The position numbers and the translations under genes were made by a program. From contig JAOYTL010000021.1 in assembly GCA_025846845.1 (NCBI GenBank), positions 1 to 64,000 on the forward strand: 64,000 bases of DNA. Reading direction: 5' to 3'. Of the stretch, positions 55,824-64,000 are shown one piece after another. The first letter of the stretch is position 1; every line of letters begins with the position of its first letter. The DNA is from Alloboseaceae bacterium BT-24-1 (lineage in GTDB: Bacteria > Pseudomonadota > Alphaproteobacteria > Rhizobiales > Beijerinckiaceae). The notes under the pieces were generated by a model. That model ran no database searches and was not told the DNA's origin. It saw only the letters and a list, made by a program, of their open reading frames with translations.

Positions 55824-56576
55824 TCAGCGCTTGGTCAGGAACGCCATGAAGGCGGCCTGCGCCTCGGCCGATTGCAGTCTCTCGCCGAAATGGCGCGCCT
55901 CGGTCGCGATCGTTTCGGCCACGGCGGCGGCGCTGCCGCGCTTGAGCAGCGCCTTGGTCAGCGCCACCGATTGGGGCGGTAACGCTGCCAGCGCTTTTGC
56001 CTTCTCCAGCGCCGCTGCGAGCGCGCCGCCCTCATCGGTGACGCTGTTGATCAAGCCGGCCTCCTGCGCCAGCTCGGGCCCGAAGGCTTCGCCGAGCATC
56101 AGTAGCTCGGCGGCGCGCTTGGAGCCGGCGACCAAAGGCAGGAGATAGCTCGAGCCGCCTTCCGGGCAGAGGCCGAGGCTGACGAAGGGCAGGCGGAAGC
56201 TTGCGCCGCGTCCGGCGAAGGCGAGATCGCAATGCAGCAGCATGGTGGTGCCGATGCCGACGGCGAATCCTTCCGCTGCCGCGATGATCGGCTTCTTGGT
56301 CGTCGAGATCGCGGTCAGGAAGTCGATGGCGATCTCGGCGCCGACGCCGGTCGCGGCCGCCACGGCGAAATCCTTGATGTCATTGCCGCTGGTGAAGCAG
56401 CCGCCCGCGCCGGTCAGCACGACGGCACGCACCGAGGCGTCGGCATCTGCGGCGGCGAGCGCATCGATCAGCCCCTGATAGGTGACGCGGTCGAGCGCGT
56501 TGCGCCGGTCGGGGCGGTTCATGGTGATCTGCCTGATGCCCTCGGCCGGGGTCTCGCTCAGAACGGTCTCGGTCAT
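55824..56576 (-). CDS. Enoyl-CoA hydratase/isomerase family protein
   Basis: A 250-residue crotonase: oxyanion-hole segments AVVLTGAGGCFTSGNDIKDF and AAAEGFAVGIGTTMLLHCDLAF, then LGLCPEGGSSYLLP with the catalytic-position Glu. Probably a PaaG/CaiD-like enzyme of acyl-CoA metabolism. Start ATG 56576 with AAGG upstream; the open frame extends further but is not family-like. It is divergent from fadJ, which fits joint control of beta-oxidation genes. Confidence 0.9.
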   Translation of the reverse strand: MTETVLSETPAEGIRQITMNRPDRRNALDRVTYQGLIDALAAADADASVRAVVLTGAGGCFTSGNDIKDFAVAAATGVGAEIAIDFLTAISTTKKPIIAAAEGFAVGIGTTMLLHCDLAFAGRGASFRLPFVSLGLCPEGGSSYLLPLVAGSKRAAELLMLGEAFGPELAQEAGLINSVTDEGGALAAALEKAKALAALPPQSVALTKALLKRGSAAAVAETIATEARHFGERLQSAEAQAAFMAFLTKR

Positions 56577-56734
56577 GCCAGCCTTCTCGTATTCTCTCCC
56601 GCTGGAAGCGGGCGGCAGACGATGGGCGAGGCAGGCTGGCGGGTCAAGGAAGCGGCAGGGGACAAAGCTGCCCCAGCTTGACAGCATGCCTCCCAGCCGG
56701 CTCCTTGCGGCGCGCAAGACAAATGGAGGCAGGC

Positions 56735-58816
56735 ATGCAGATCGTCACCCTCACCCGCCAAGGCCAGGTGGCGATCGCGACGCTGCATAATCCGCCGGTC
56801 AACGCCTTGAGCGCCGCGCTGCGCGCCGACCTGTTGGAGGCACTGACGCAGGCGATGGCCGACAGCGACGTGATTGCGCTGGTGATCGCCGCACAGGGCA
56901 AAGCCTTCATCGCCGGCGCCGATATCAGCGAATTCGGCAAGCCGCCGGCGCCGCCGATCCTGCCAGACCTGCTGGCTGCGATAGAGAATGCGGCCAAGCC
57001 GGTCGTTGCAGCGGTCGAGGGCGTAGCCCTCGGTGGCGGGCTCGAAGTCGCGCTCGCCTGTCATGGCCGCGTCGCGACGCCGGCCGCCAGGCTCGGCCTG
57101 CCTGAAATCAAGCTCGGCCTGATCCCCGGCGCTGGCGGCACGCAACGCCTGCCGCGCCTGATCGGGGCCGCCGTCGCCTTTCCGATGATGCTCTCGGGCG
57201 AGCCCATCGCGGCGCAGAAGGCACTGACGCTCGGGCTGGTCGACAAGCTCGTCGAGGCCGATGCTGTGGCAGCTGCTGTTGTGCTGGCGCAGGAGCTGGC
57301 GGGCAAGGGCGCGCCGGTGAAGACCGGTGAGCGCGCCGACAAGCTGACGGCCGCCGATCGCGAGGCTTTCGAGGCGCTGGCGAAGGATGCGCTGGCGAAG
57401 TCCGGCGACATGCCGAATGTCGCGGCGCTGGTCGAGGCGGTGCGCGGCGCTTTCACGCTGGCGCCGACGGAGGCGCATGTGAACGAACGGGCGCTGTTCG
57501 TGACGCTCCTCGCCGATGAGCGCTCCAAGGCGCTGCGCTACGCCTTCTTCGCCGAGCGCGAGGCGGCGAAGGTTCCGGGGATCGACGACAGCGTCAAGCC
57601 GCGTCCGATTGCGCGCGCTGCCGTGATCGGTGCCGGCACCATGGGCGGCGGCATCGCCATGTGCTTCGCCAATGCCGGCATCCCGGTGACGCTGATCGAG
57701 ACCACGCAGGAGCAGATCGACAAGGGCCATGCCCGGGTGCGCGACACCTATGGCTTCTCGGTCAAGCGCGGTTCGATGAGCGAGGCGGTACGCGAGCAGC
57801 GCATGGCCCTGATCACGCCGGCAGTCGGGCTTTCCGCAGCCGCCGAGGCCGACATCGTGGTCGAGGCCGCCTTCGAGGAGATGGGCGTCAAGCGCGAGAT
57901 ATTCGGGGCGCTCGACAAAATCGCCAAGCCGGGCGCGATCCTCGCCAGTAACACCTCCTATCTCGATCTCGCCGAGATCGCCGCGATCACCAGCCGGCCG
58001 GGAGAGGTGCTCGGCATGCACTTCTTCAGCCCTGCCAATGTGATGAAGCTGCTCGAGATCGTCCGCCCGGCCGGCGTCGCAGGCGATGTCGTCGCGACCG
58101 CGATCGCGCTCGGCCGCAAGCTCGGCAAGGTGCCGGTCGTGGTCGGCAGCTGCTTCGGCTTCGTCGGCAACCGCATCCTGGAAGCGCGGACCCGCGCCGC
58201 CGAACGCCTGCTCGTCGCCGGCGCCTTGCCGCATGAGGTCGATGCGGCGCTGACCGGGTTCGGCTTCAAGATGGGGCCCTTCGCCATGTCCGACCTCGCC
58301 GGCAACGACATCAGCTGGCGCAGCCGCAAGGCGCGGGGCAAGACGGCTGCGGTGGCGGATGCGATCTGCGAGCGCGGCTGGTTCGGCCAGAAGACCGGGC
58401 GCGGCTATTACCGCTATCCGGAGGGCGCCCGCGCCGGCGAGCGCGATCCGGAGGTCGAGGCGCTGATCGCCGAGGTCTCGGCGCAGAAGGGCGTGACGCG
58501 GCGCAGCTTCACCGGTGAGGAGATCCTGGCGCGGCTGCTCGATCCGATGGTCAACGAGGGCGCGCGCATCCTCGAAGAGGGGATCGCGACGCGCGCCGGC
58601 GACATCGATACGGTCTGGCTCAACGGCTACAACTGGCCGGCCTGGCGCGGCGGGCCGATGCATTGGGCCGAGAGCGTCGGGCTCGATGTGATTGCCGGGC
58701 GGCTGGAGCAGCAGGCGGCGGAGAGCGGCGATGCCTCGCTCGAACCTGCGCCGCTGTTGCGCAAGCTCGCCGCCGAGGGCAAAGGCTTCTCCAGCGTGAA
58801 GGCTGCGGCCGCCTGA
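56735..58816 (+). CDS. fadJ: Bifunctional enoyl-CoA hydratase / 3-hydroxyacyl-CoA dehydrogenase (FadJ/FadB type)
   Basis: A 693-residue multifunctional beta-oxidation protein. An N-terminal crotonase domain (GKAFIAGADISEFG, EGVALGGGLEVALACHGRVA; about 1-190), a linker, then a Rossmann NAD domain (AAVIGAGTMGGGIAMCFANAG, about 295-480) with ASNTSYLDL and MHFFSPANVMKLLEIV, and C-terminal HAD domains (about 480-690). ATG 56735 has GGAGG 5 bases before it. It is followed by the thiolase gene 71 bases on, giving a hydratase-dehydrogenase-thiolase set. Confidence 0.95.
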   Translation: MQIVTLTRQGQVAIATLHNPPVNALSAALRADLLEALTQAMADSDVIALVIAAQGKAFIAGADISEFGKPPAPPILPDLLAAIENAAKPVVAAVEGVALGGGLEVALACHGRVATPAARLGLPEIKLGLIPGAGGTQRLPRLIGAAVAFPMMLSGEPIAAQKALTLGLVDKLVEADAVAAAVVLAQELAGKGAPVKTGERADKLTAADREAFEALAKDALAKSGDMPNVAALVEAVRGAFTLAPTEAHVNERALFVTLLADERSKALRYAFFAEREAAKVPGIDDSVKPRPIARAAVIGAGTMGGGIAMCFANAGIPVTLIETTQEQIDKGHARVRDTYGFSVKRGSMSEAVREQRMALITPAVGLSAAAEADIVVEAAFEEMGVKREIFGALDKIAKPGAILASNTSYLDLAEIAAITSRPGEVLGMHFFSPANVMKLLEIVRPAGVAGDVVATAIALGRKLGKVPVVVGSCFGFVGNRILEARTRAAERLLVAGALPHEVDAALTGFGFKMGPFAMSDLAGNDISWRSRKARGKTAAVADAICERGWFGQKTGRGYYRYPEGARAGERDPEVEALIAEVSAQKGVTRRSFTGEEILARLLDPMVNEGARILEEGIATRAGDIDTVWLNGYNWPAWRGGPMHWAESVGLDVIAGRLEQQAAESGDASLEPAPLLRKLAAEGKGFSSVKAAAA

Positions 58817-58887
58817 AGGCGGTCCGGCACGAGCCAATAATTCGAATGGCGGCCTTTGCCGCAATGCCAGACAGGATGTGAAGCGCC

Positions 58888-60072
58888 ATGACCGAAGCCG
58901 TGATCGTCTCGACTGCCCGCACCCCGATCGGCAAGGCGCATCGCGGCGCCTTCAACCAGGTCCGCGGCGCCGACATGGCGGCCCATGCGATCAGGCACGC
59001 CATGGCCCGGGCGAAGCTCGAGCCGGACGCGGTCGAGGAGGTGGTGCTGGGCTGCGGTTATCCGGAAGCGGCGACCGGCGGCAATGTCGCCCGCCATGGC
59101 GCGCTCGTCGCCGGCATTCCGGTGCAGTCGGCCGGCGTGACCGTCAGCCGCTTCTGCGCCTCAGGGCTGGAGGCGATCGCGCATGCGGCGCGGCGGGTCG
59201 TGATGGACGGCGTGCCGGTCGCGATCGGCGGCGGCGTCGAGTCGATCTCGCTGGTGGGGCCAGTGGTGCGGCGCGACCTGACCGAGAACGAATGGCTGAA
59301 GGCTAACAAGCCGACGATCTACACGACCATGATCGAGACCGCCGACATCGTCGCCGAGCGCTACGGCATCTCGCGGCAGGCGCAGGACGAATTCTCGGTC
59401 GAGAGCCAGCGCCGCACCGCCGCCGCCCAGCAGCGCCAGCTGTTCGATGACGAGATCGTGCCGATGAGCGCAGTGATGGCCGTCACCGACAAGGCGACCG
59501 GCGAGGTTCGGCAGGAGCAGGTGACGCTGTCGAAGGACGAAGGCAACCGTCCCGAGACGACGCTGGAAGGCTTGCTCAAGCTCAAGCCCGTGCGCGGCGA
59601 GGACAAGTTCATCACTGCCGGCAATGCCAGCCAGCTCTCGGATGGTGCCTCGGCCAGCGTGGTGATGTCGGCCGAGGAAGCCAAGCGCCGTGGCCTCACG
59701 CCGCTCGGCATCTTCCGCGGCTTCGCCTCGGCCGGCTGCGAGCCTGACGAGATGGGCATCGGCCCGGTCTTCGCCGTGCCGCGCCTGCTCGAGCGTAACG
59801 GCCTCAAGGTCTCCGACATCGATCTCTGGGAGCTGAACGAGGCCTTCGCCTCGCAATCGCTCTATTGCCGCGACACGCTCGGCATCGATCCCGAGAAGGT
59901 CAACGTCAATGGCGGCGCGATCGCGATCGGCCACCCCTTCGGCATGAGCGGTGCGCGCCTCGTCGGCCATGCGCTGCTGGAAGGCCGCCGCCGCAAGGCG
60001 CGCTATGCCGTCGTCACCATGTGCGTCGCCGGCGGCATGGGCTGCGCCGGTCTGTTCGAAATCAACCAGTAA
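58888..60072 (+). CDS. Acetyl-CoA C-acyltransferase (thiolase)
   Basis: A 394-residue thiolase with nucleophilic Cys in VSRFCASGLEAIAHA, His in GGAIAIGHPFGMSGAR and second Cys in VTMCVAGGMGCAG. It cleaves 3-ketoacyl-CoA to acetyl-CoA. Length is right. It follows fadJ and is probably in its operon. Downstream lies a complex palindromic repeat. Whether it prefers long-chain (FadA) or short-chain substrates is not decided by motifs. Confidence 0.95.
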   Translation: MTEAVIVSTARTPIGKAHRGAFNQVRGADMAAHAIRHAMARAKLEPDAVEEVVLGCGYPEAATGGNVARHGALVAGIPVQSAGVTVSRFCASGLEAIAHAARRVVMDGVPVAIGGGVESISLVGPVVRRDLTENEWLKANKPTIYTTMIETADIVAERYGISRQAQDEFSVESQRRTAAAQQRQLFDDEIVPMSAVMAVTDKATGEVRQEQVTLSKDEGNRPETTLEGLLKLKPVRGEDKFITAGNASQLSDGASASVVMSAEEAKRRGLTPLGIFRGFASAGCEPDEMGIGPVFAVPRLLERNGLKVSDIDLWELNEAFASQSLYCRDTLGIDPEKVNVNGGAIAIGHPFGMSGARLVGHALLEGRRRKARYAVVTMCVAGGMGCAGLFEINQ

Positions 60073-60077
60073 GCCTC

Positions 60078-60176
60078 CCCGTCATGGTCGGGCTCGTCCC
60101 GACCATCCACGTCTTTGCTGGTCGAGGGCGGTGTTCAAGGCGTGGATGCTCGCCACGAGGGCGAGCATGACGGAGG
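60078..60176. repeat. Composite palindromic repeat (two hairpins within a larger stem)
   Basis: Two perfect 9-bp hairpins with 5-base loops: ATGGTCGGG/CCCGACCAT (60084-60106) and ATGCTCGCC/GGCGAGCAT (60146-60168). They are joined by ATCCACG (60105-60111) pairing with CGTGGAT (60141-60147), and the outer CGTCATG/CATGACG ends also pair. The unit can fold into a cloverleaf-like form. It fills the interval between the thiolase and lrp stops and may act as a bidirectional terminator. Similar 'gtcatgctcg...cgagcatgac' units are, from memory, widespread in Rhizobiales. Confidence 0.7.
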
Positions 60177-60181
60177 GGTGA

Positions 60182-60658
60182 TCAGCCTTCGGCTGCGAAG
60201 CCGAGCGGGATCGCCGTGGTGGCCTTCAGTTCCTCCATGGCGAACATGGAGGTGACGTCGCTGAGCTCGATGCGGGCGATCAGCTTCTTGTAGAGCGCGT
60301 CATAGGCGGTGATATCCGAGACATAGGCCTTGAGCAGGTAGTCGATGTCGCCGCTCATCCGGTAGAAGTCGACGATCTCGGGCAGGTCATGCACGGCGGT
60401 GTGGAAGCGCTCCAACCATTCCATCGTATGGCGCGCTGTCTTCACCGCGATGAAGACGGTGACGCCGGCCTTGAGTTTATTGCGGTCGAGCAGCGCGACC
60501 CGCCGCCTGATGTAGCCTTCGGCCTCGAGCTTCTGGATGCGCCGCCAGCATGGTGTCGGTGACAACCCGACCGCCTCGGCGATCTCGGCCAGTGGCTTGC
60601 TCGCGTCCTCCTGCAGGAGGGCAAGAATGCGCAGATCGAAGGCGTCGAGCTTGACCAC
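60182..60658 (-). CDS. Lrp/AsnC-family transcriptional regulator
   Basis: A 158-residue Lrp protein: N-terminal helix-turn-helix (KLDAFDLRILALLQEDASK, LAEIAEAVGLSPTPCWRRIQKLEAEGYI) and a C-terminal RAM effector domain (about 70-150). Start GTG 60658 with GGGGGGATCG upstream. It is divergent from the cysteine dioxygenase gene, with a perfect dyad between them, so it very probably responds to cysteine or a related amino acid and regulates that gene. Target assignment is inference from the layout. Confidence 0.92.
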   Translation of the reverse strand: MVKLDAFDLRILALLQEDASKPLAEIAEAVGLSPTPCWRRIQKLEAEGYIRRRVALLDRNKLKAGVTVFIAVKTARHTMEWLERFHTAVHDLPEIVDFYRMSGDIDYLLKAYVSDITAYDALYKKLIARIELSDVTSMFAMEELKATTAIPLGFAAEG

Positions 60659-60714
60659 GGTGGTCGATCCCCCCGGAACGGAATATCATTCGTAACCGAT
60701 CGTCGGAAATCTGT

Positions 60715-60734
60715 TTCTCATAATGCAATGAGAA
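60715..60734. promoter_or_regulatory. Dyad between lrp and cdo, probable Lrp operator
   Basis: TTCTCAT (60715-60721) and ATGAGAA (60728-60734) are perfect 7-bp arms with a 6-base AT-rich spacer. It lies 57 bases before the lrp start and 112 before cdo. Size and AT-rich centre fit Lrp-family sites. Confidence 0.6.
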
Positions 60735-60845
60735 TTGGTATAGGTTTTCAATATTGGCTCGCTTCGAGCTGAGGATCGCAAACCATTGCCACCATGCTCG
60801 GTCTATCATTCTCCCGTCATCGAACGTGATCGGAGATGAGGGACA

Positions 60846-61367
60846 ATGCAGGGCTTTCTGGGCGAGGAGCGGCGCGGGGCGGTCCTGAATGCGCTGCGGA
60901 CCCATGAGGGAACCTGCTCGCGCGATTATCTCGCCGCGGCGCGTAGTGTGCTCAACGAGCTCGTCGCTATCCCCGACCTGATCCAGCGCCTGCCGCTGCT
61001 GCGTAAGCAGGGCGGCTACACCCGCAACCTGCTCGCCGGCAATGACGCCGTCAGCGTCTGGGCGATCGTCTGGGGCGAGGGTGCCACCACCTGCATCCAC
61101 GACCATCACTGCTCGTGCTGCTTCGGCGTCGTCTCGGGCACGGTCACGGAAACCTGGTATCGCGCCATCGATGCGAACCGCGCCGTGGCGACCGAGGAGC
61201 AGGAGCGCCAGGCTGCTTACGTCGCCTGCATGGTGCCGACCGGTCCGAACATCCACCGCATGCAGAACCGCGGCGTGGGTGACGCGATCTCGATCCACAT
61301 CTACGGCTACGATCACCATCTCCACGATTCCTCGGTCGAGACCGAGTACACCGCGGTGGCGGGCTGA
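60846..61367 (+). CDS. Cysteine dioxygenase (type I)
   Basis: A 173-residue cupin of the CDO family. Fe(II) ligands His85 and His87 in CIHDHHCSCCFG, His137 in GPNIHRMQN; the substrate-carboxylate Arg60 is in GGYTRNLLAG, which marks true cysteine (Arg-type) dioxygenases over mercaptopropionate ones. It oxidises cysteine to cysteinesulfinate. The Cys-rich segment beside the iron site (four Cys within ten residues, 83-92) is unusual. It is controlled, by position, by the divergent Lrp regulator. Confidence 0.92.
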   Translation: MQGFLGEERRGAVLNALRTHEGTCSRDYLAAARSVLNELVAIPDLIQRLPLLRKQGGYTRNLLAGNDAVSVWAIVWGEGATTCIHDHHCSCCFGVVSGTVTETWYRAIDANRAVATEEQERQAAYVACMVPTGPNIHRMQNRGVGDAISIHIYGYDHHLHDSSVETEYTAVAG

Positions 61368-61379
61368 CGCGCTCAGCAG

Positions 61380-62063
61380 TTAATCCAGCCAGCTGGTGAA
61401 GCCCTCGACCGGCTCGCGCTCCGGCACGAGCCGGTTGGCTGGCGCATCCGGATCGGCCTTGCCGAGCGCGATGCCGCAGACCACGACCTCGCTCTCCGGG
61501 ATCGCGAGCTCGCGCCTGACGACCCCGTGGAAGCTGGCGAAGATCGCCTGTGGGCAGGAATCAAGGCCATGGCCCTGCGCCGCGACCAGCATGGTCTGGA
61601 CGAAGGCGCCGAGATCGAGCCAGGAGCCGATCTCGAGATCGCGATCGACCGTCAGCATCAGCGCGACGGGCGCGCCGAAAAAGCGCAGATTCGCCGCGGT
61701 CTGGCGGCGCATGCCGGCATGGTCGCCCTTGGCGACGCCGAGCAGGCCGTAGAGATCCCAGCCGACCTTGCGGCGGCGCGAGAGATAGGGCTCGCGGAAG
61801 GTCACAGGGTAGTAGCGGTCCTCCTCCTCGCGCGGGGAGGGATCGTCGAGCGCTGCCAGCAGCGCCTTCTCCAGCCTGGCGCGCGATCGGGGGCCGAGCA
61901 CGCGCAGGCGCCAGGGCTGCATATTGGTGCCGCTTGGCGCCTGCGCCGCCAGTTCAATGAGGCGGCGCACCAGCGCAGGATCGACCGGATCGGGCAGGAA
62001 GGCGCGCACGGCGCGGCGGCCGGTGATGGCCTTTTCGACCGCCTCCGCCGCGAGCGCCGCCAT
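61380..62063 (-). CDS. Nitroreductase family flavoprotein
   Basis: A 227-residue FMN-dependent nitroreductase: N-terminal KAITGRRAVRAFLPDPVD (FMN phosphate site), AAQAPSGTNMQPWRLRV, and near the C terminus VVVCGIALGKADPDAPAN, the usual family ending. ATG 62063 begins 2 bases after the lysS stop, so both are on one transcript; an upstream extension overlaps lysS and is not coding. Substrate unknown; quinone or nitro-compound reduction is typical. Confidence 0.92.
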   Translation of the reverse strand: MAALAAEAVEKAITGRRAVRAFLPDPVDPALVRRLIELAAQAPSGTNMQPWRLRVLGPRSRARLEKALLAALDDPSPREEEDRYYPVTFREPYLSRRRKVGWDLYGLLGVAKGDHAGMRRQTAANLRFFGAPVALMLTVDRDLEIGSWLDLGAFVQTMLVAAQGHGLDSCPQAIFASFHGVVRRELAIPESEVVVCGIALGKADPDAPANRLVPEREPVEGFTSWLD

Positions 62064-62065
62064 GA

Positions 62066-63781
62066 TCAGGCGCTGAGCTGCTGGCGCGCTGCCAGGAAGG
62101 CCTCGTGCTCGCGGATCAGGCCGCCGTCGAGCGCCTTGGCGATCAGCCGGCGGGTGTTGTCGAGCCCGTAGATCGCGGCGAAGGAGCCGAAGCGCGGGCC
62201 CTGATCCTCGCCGAACATCACCTGATAGATTGCCTTCCACCAGTCACCGGAGACGCCCGGCCGCTCAGGCGTCGCATTCTTGGCGGTGAGGTTCTGGTAG
62301 CGCGGGATGGCGCGCGCAACGTCCAGGGCTGCGTCCTGCACGGCTTCGGCACTCGCATCTGCCGGCAGAGCGGCAATGGCGGCATCGAGTGCCGTGAAGG
62401 CGGCGCGCTCGGTCTCGTCAGCCGGGCGGTAATGCTTTGCCGGCTTCACGAAGTCGCGGAAATAGGCGAGCGCATAGCCGACGAGAGCGTCGAGCTGCGG
62501 ATGGGTCGCAGGCGAGATGCCGGGCGCATAGCGCTGCAGGAAGCCCCAGAGCACGCTCTTGTCCTCGGAATTCGCGACGGCGACGAGGTTCATCAGCAGC
62601 GAGAAGGTGATCTGCGTGCGCACGGCATTGTCGCCCGCGCCGGCGGCGATCACCTCCGGCTGCGGCGGCTCACCGGCATGGATGTGCCAGGCCGGGTTGC
62701 CCAGGCGGTTCTTCAAATCTTGCCGCTCATAGCCACCGAGGAACTGCAGGTAGTCGTCGACGGCGCGCGGGATCACGTCGAAATGCAGCTTCTTGGCCTC
62801 GCGCGGACGCGAGTACATGAACAGCGCCAGCGACTCCGGCGGGCCGTAGCTCAGCCAGTCCTCGATGGTGAGGCCGTTGCCCTTCGACTTCGAGATCTTC
62901 TGGCCCTGCTCGTCGAGGAAGAGCTCGTAGTTGAAGCCCTCCGGCGGTGTGCCGTCGATGGCGCGGGCGATCTGCGAGGAGACCTTGACCGAGTCGATCA
63001 GGTCCTTGCCGGCCATCTCGTAGTCGACGCCGAGCGCGACCCAGCGCATCGCCCAGTCCGGCTTCCATTGCAGCTTGGCATGGCCGCCGGTGACCGGGGT
63101 GGTGAAGCGCTCGCCGGTCGCCGGATCGGTCCAGGTGATGGTGCCGGCCAGGGCGTCGCGTGCCTCGATCGGCACCTGCATGACGATCCGGGTCTTGGGG
63201 TGAATCGGCAGGAAGGGCGAGTAGGTCGCGGCGCGCTCCTCGCGCAAGGTCGCCAGCATGATCGACATGACCTTGTCGAAGCGGGCCAGCACCTTGAGCA
63301 GGGTCGCGTCGAACTCGCCGGCGCGGTAGGCGTCGGTCGAGGACTTGAACTCGTAGTCGAAGCCGAACTGGTCGAGGAAGGCGCAGAGCCGGGCATTGTT
63401 GTGCCGGCCGAAGCTATCGTGCGTGCCGAACGGGTCCGGCACCTCGGTCAGCGGCTTGCCGAGATGCTGCGCCAGCAGCTCCTTGTTCGGGACGTTGTCC
63501 GGCACCTTGCGCAGGCCGTCGAGATCGTCCGAGAAGGCGATCAGCCTTGTCGGGATGGCGCCATCGGTCAGCACCTGAAAGGCATGGCGCACCATCGAGG
63601 TGCGGGCGACCTCGCCGAACGTGCCGATATGCGGCAGGCCGGAGGGGCCGTAGCCGGTCTCGAACACCGCTTCCTGCTTGCCCGATTTCTGCAGCCGCGC
63701 GACGAGCTTCTTGGCTTCCTCGAACGGCCAGGCGGCCGAGACGCGGGCGGCTTCGATCAGCGCGGGGTCGAAAGCGGGCAT
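62066..63781 (-). CDS. lysS: Lysyl-tRNA synthetase, class I
   Basis: A 571-residue class I LysRS (archaeal-type, as used by many alphaproteobacteria): HIGH-like motif GPSGLPHIGTFGE, KMSKS-like motif KISKSKGNGLTIEDW, and WPFEEAKKLVARLQK at the N terminus. It charges tRNA-Lys. Start ATG 63781 (MPAFDPALIEAARV) fits the family; a longer frame upstream is not coding. Ribosome site weak. No class II lysS is in the window. Confidence 0.95.
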   Translation of the reverse strand: MPAFDPALIEAARVSAAWPFEEAKKLVARLQKSGKQEAVFETGYGPSGLPHIGTFGEVARTSMVRHAFQVLTDGAIPTRLIAFSDDLDGLRKVPDNVPNKELLAQHLGKPLTEVPDPFGTHDSFGRHNNARLCAFLDQFGFDYEFKSSTDAYRAGEFDATLLKVLARFDKVMSIMLATLREERAATYSPFLPIHPKTRIVMQVPIEARDALAGTITWTDPATGERFTTPVTGGHAKLQWKPDWAMRWVALGVDYEMAGKDLIDSVKVSSQIARAIDGTPPEGFNYELFLDEQGQKISKSKGNGLTIEDWLSYGPPESLALFMYSRPREAKKLHFDVIPRAVDDYLQFLGGYERQDLKNRLGNPAWHIHAGEPPQPEVIAAGAGDNAVRTQITFSLLMNLVAVANSEDKSVLWGFLQRYAPGISPATHPQLDALVGYALAYFRDFVKPAKHYRPADETERAAFTALDAAIAALPADASAEAVQDAALDVARAIPRYQNLTAKNATPERPGVSGDWWKAIYQVMFGEDQGPRFGSFAAIYGLDNTRRLIAKALDGGLIREHEAFLAARQQLSA

Positions 63782-63924
63782 TTTGGCTTCAGGTCTCGCT
63801 GTATAGGGCAGGGAAGCGGGCGGTTTCGCAGATATGCGCGTGCGGTGCAACAACCGGGACGTTCCCTGCCGGAAAGATGGAAAACATTCGCCCAAAAAAG
63901 CGGCAGACAACCCCGGCCGGTCAA

Positions 63925-63952
63925 TTGACTCCCGATAGAGCCCCGCTAGCGT
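63925..63952 (+). promoter_or_regulatory. Putative sigma-70 promoter near the right edge
   Basis: TTGACT (63925-63930), 16-base spacer and TAGCGT (63947-63952), reading to the right toward the possible start at 63984. The 63782-63983 interval otherwise holds no gene that I can support. Confidence 0.35.
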
Positions 63953-63983
63953 CGTCGTACAACATAAGCAGGGGTCGGCTTCG

Positions 63984-64000
63984 ATGGTTCGTGATGTGAA
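63984..64000 (+). CDS. Possible first codons of a gene cut by the window edge
   Basis: ATG at 63984 followed by GTTCGTGATGTGAA (M V R D V...), with AGCAGGGG about 10 bases upstream and a promoter-like pair before it. Only five codons are visible, so no product can be named. Confidence 0.25.

Noticed and set aside
63547..63999. Arg-rich frame at the right edge overlapping the lysS 5' end
   Set aside because: It lies antisense to lysS for most of its length, has no family features and no ribosome site.

Overview
The window is a GC-rich chromosomal segment of an alphaproteobacterium. Gene content and order point to the Hyphomicrobiales (Rhizobiales), probably a Bosea-like genus: tlpA / argH-lptM-lysA-TIGR02302, hpt-cpdR next to a zinc-ribbon gene / ftsEX, hemY-hemD-hemC divergent from tsaD-gpsA, rluD-rpoH, class I lysS, and a Mur/sitABCD manganese locus. 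This placement is inferred from gene order and protein families; no 16S rRNA or other taxonomic marker is present. I see no rRNA, tRNA, CRISPR array, insertion sequence or intact prophage. It reads as a core chromosome region sprinkled with small accessory modules.

Layout. 0.2-5.7 kb: envelope genes on the minus strand (DUF882 protein, YcbB-type L,D-transpeptidase) and a sigma-54 response regulator. 5.9-9.1 kb: oligoendopeptidase, methyltransferase and thioesterase. 9.1-9.8 kb: a VapBC toxin-antitoxin pair. 9.9-12.8 kb: purL, bolA and a monothiol glutaredoxin. 12.8-16.3 kb: a zeta-toxin-like kinase, a NodU-type carbamoyltransferase and a secreted unknown. 16.4-23 kb: tlpA divergent from argH-lptM-lysA, then the large TIGR02302 membrane protein, closed by a clear terminator. 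23-26.8 kb: Tat-exported PLP enzyme, GH19 lysozyme-like protein, methionine/cysteine-type PLP enzyme, TspO. 26.8-30.7 kb: cpdR, hpt, zinc-ribbon protein, ftsE-ftsX. 30.7-34.7 kb: YdcF, plsC, a small unknown gene behind a striking double LexA-type operator, ChaC, DUF2125. 34.7-37.5 kb: rpoH, rluD and a ParDE pair. 37.6-45.7 kb: heme genes hemY, a hemD-Mic60 fusion and hemC, divergent from tsaD-gpsA-L,D-transpeptidase-unknown-EVE. 45.7-49.7 kb: a TetR/DUF418 pair and acs. 49.7-50.4 kb: FitAB. 50.4-54.9 kb: Mur and sitABCD plus an Asp/Arg-rich small exported protein. 54.9-64 kb: transglutaminase-like protein, fatty-acid beta-oxidation genes, an Lrp/cysteine dioxygenase divergon, nitroreductase and lysS, with perhaps the first codons of another gene at the right edge.

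How the genes work together. Several themes recur: peptidoglycan and envelope upkeep (two L,D-transpeptidases, DUF882, GH19, FtsEX, LptM, PlsC), tetrapyrrole synthesis (hemC, hemD, hemY), Mn homeostasis (Mur-SitABCD), sulfur amino acids (MetZ/MetB-like enzyme, Lrp-Cdo), and acetate/fatty-acid use (acs, fadJ, thiolase, enoyl-CoA hydratase). Three type II toxin-antitoxin pairs each carry their own perfect inverted repeat just upstream.

Most worth following up: the symmetric double GTTC-N7-GTTC / GAAC-N7-GAAC operator over the promoter of an uncharacterised 161-residue protein at 32.4 kb; the HemD-Mic60 fusion; the divergent operators at the TetR, Mur and Lrp genes; and three different palindromic intergenic repeats.
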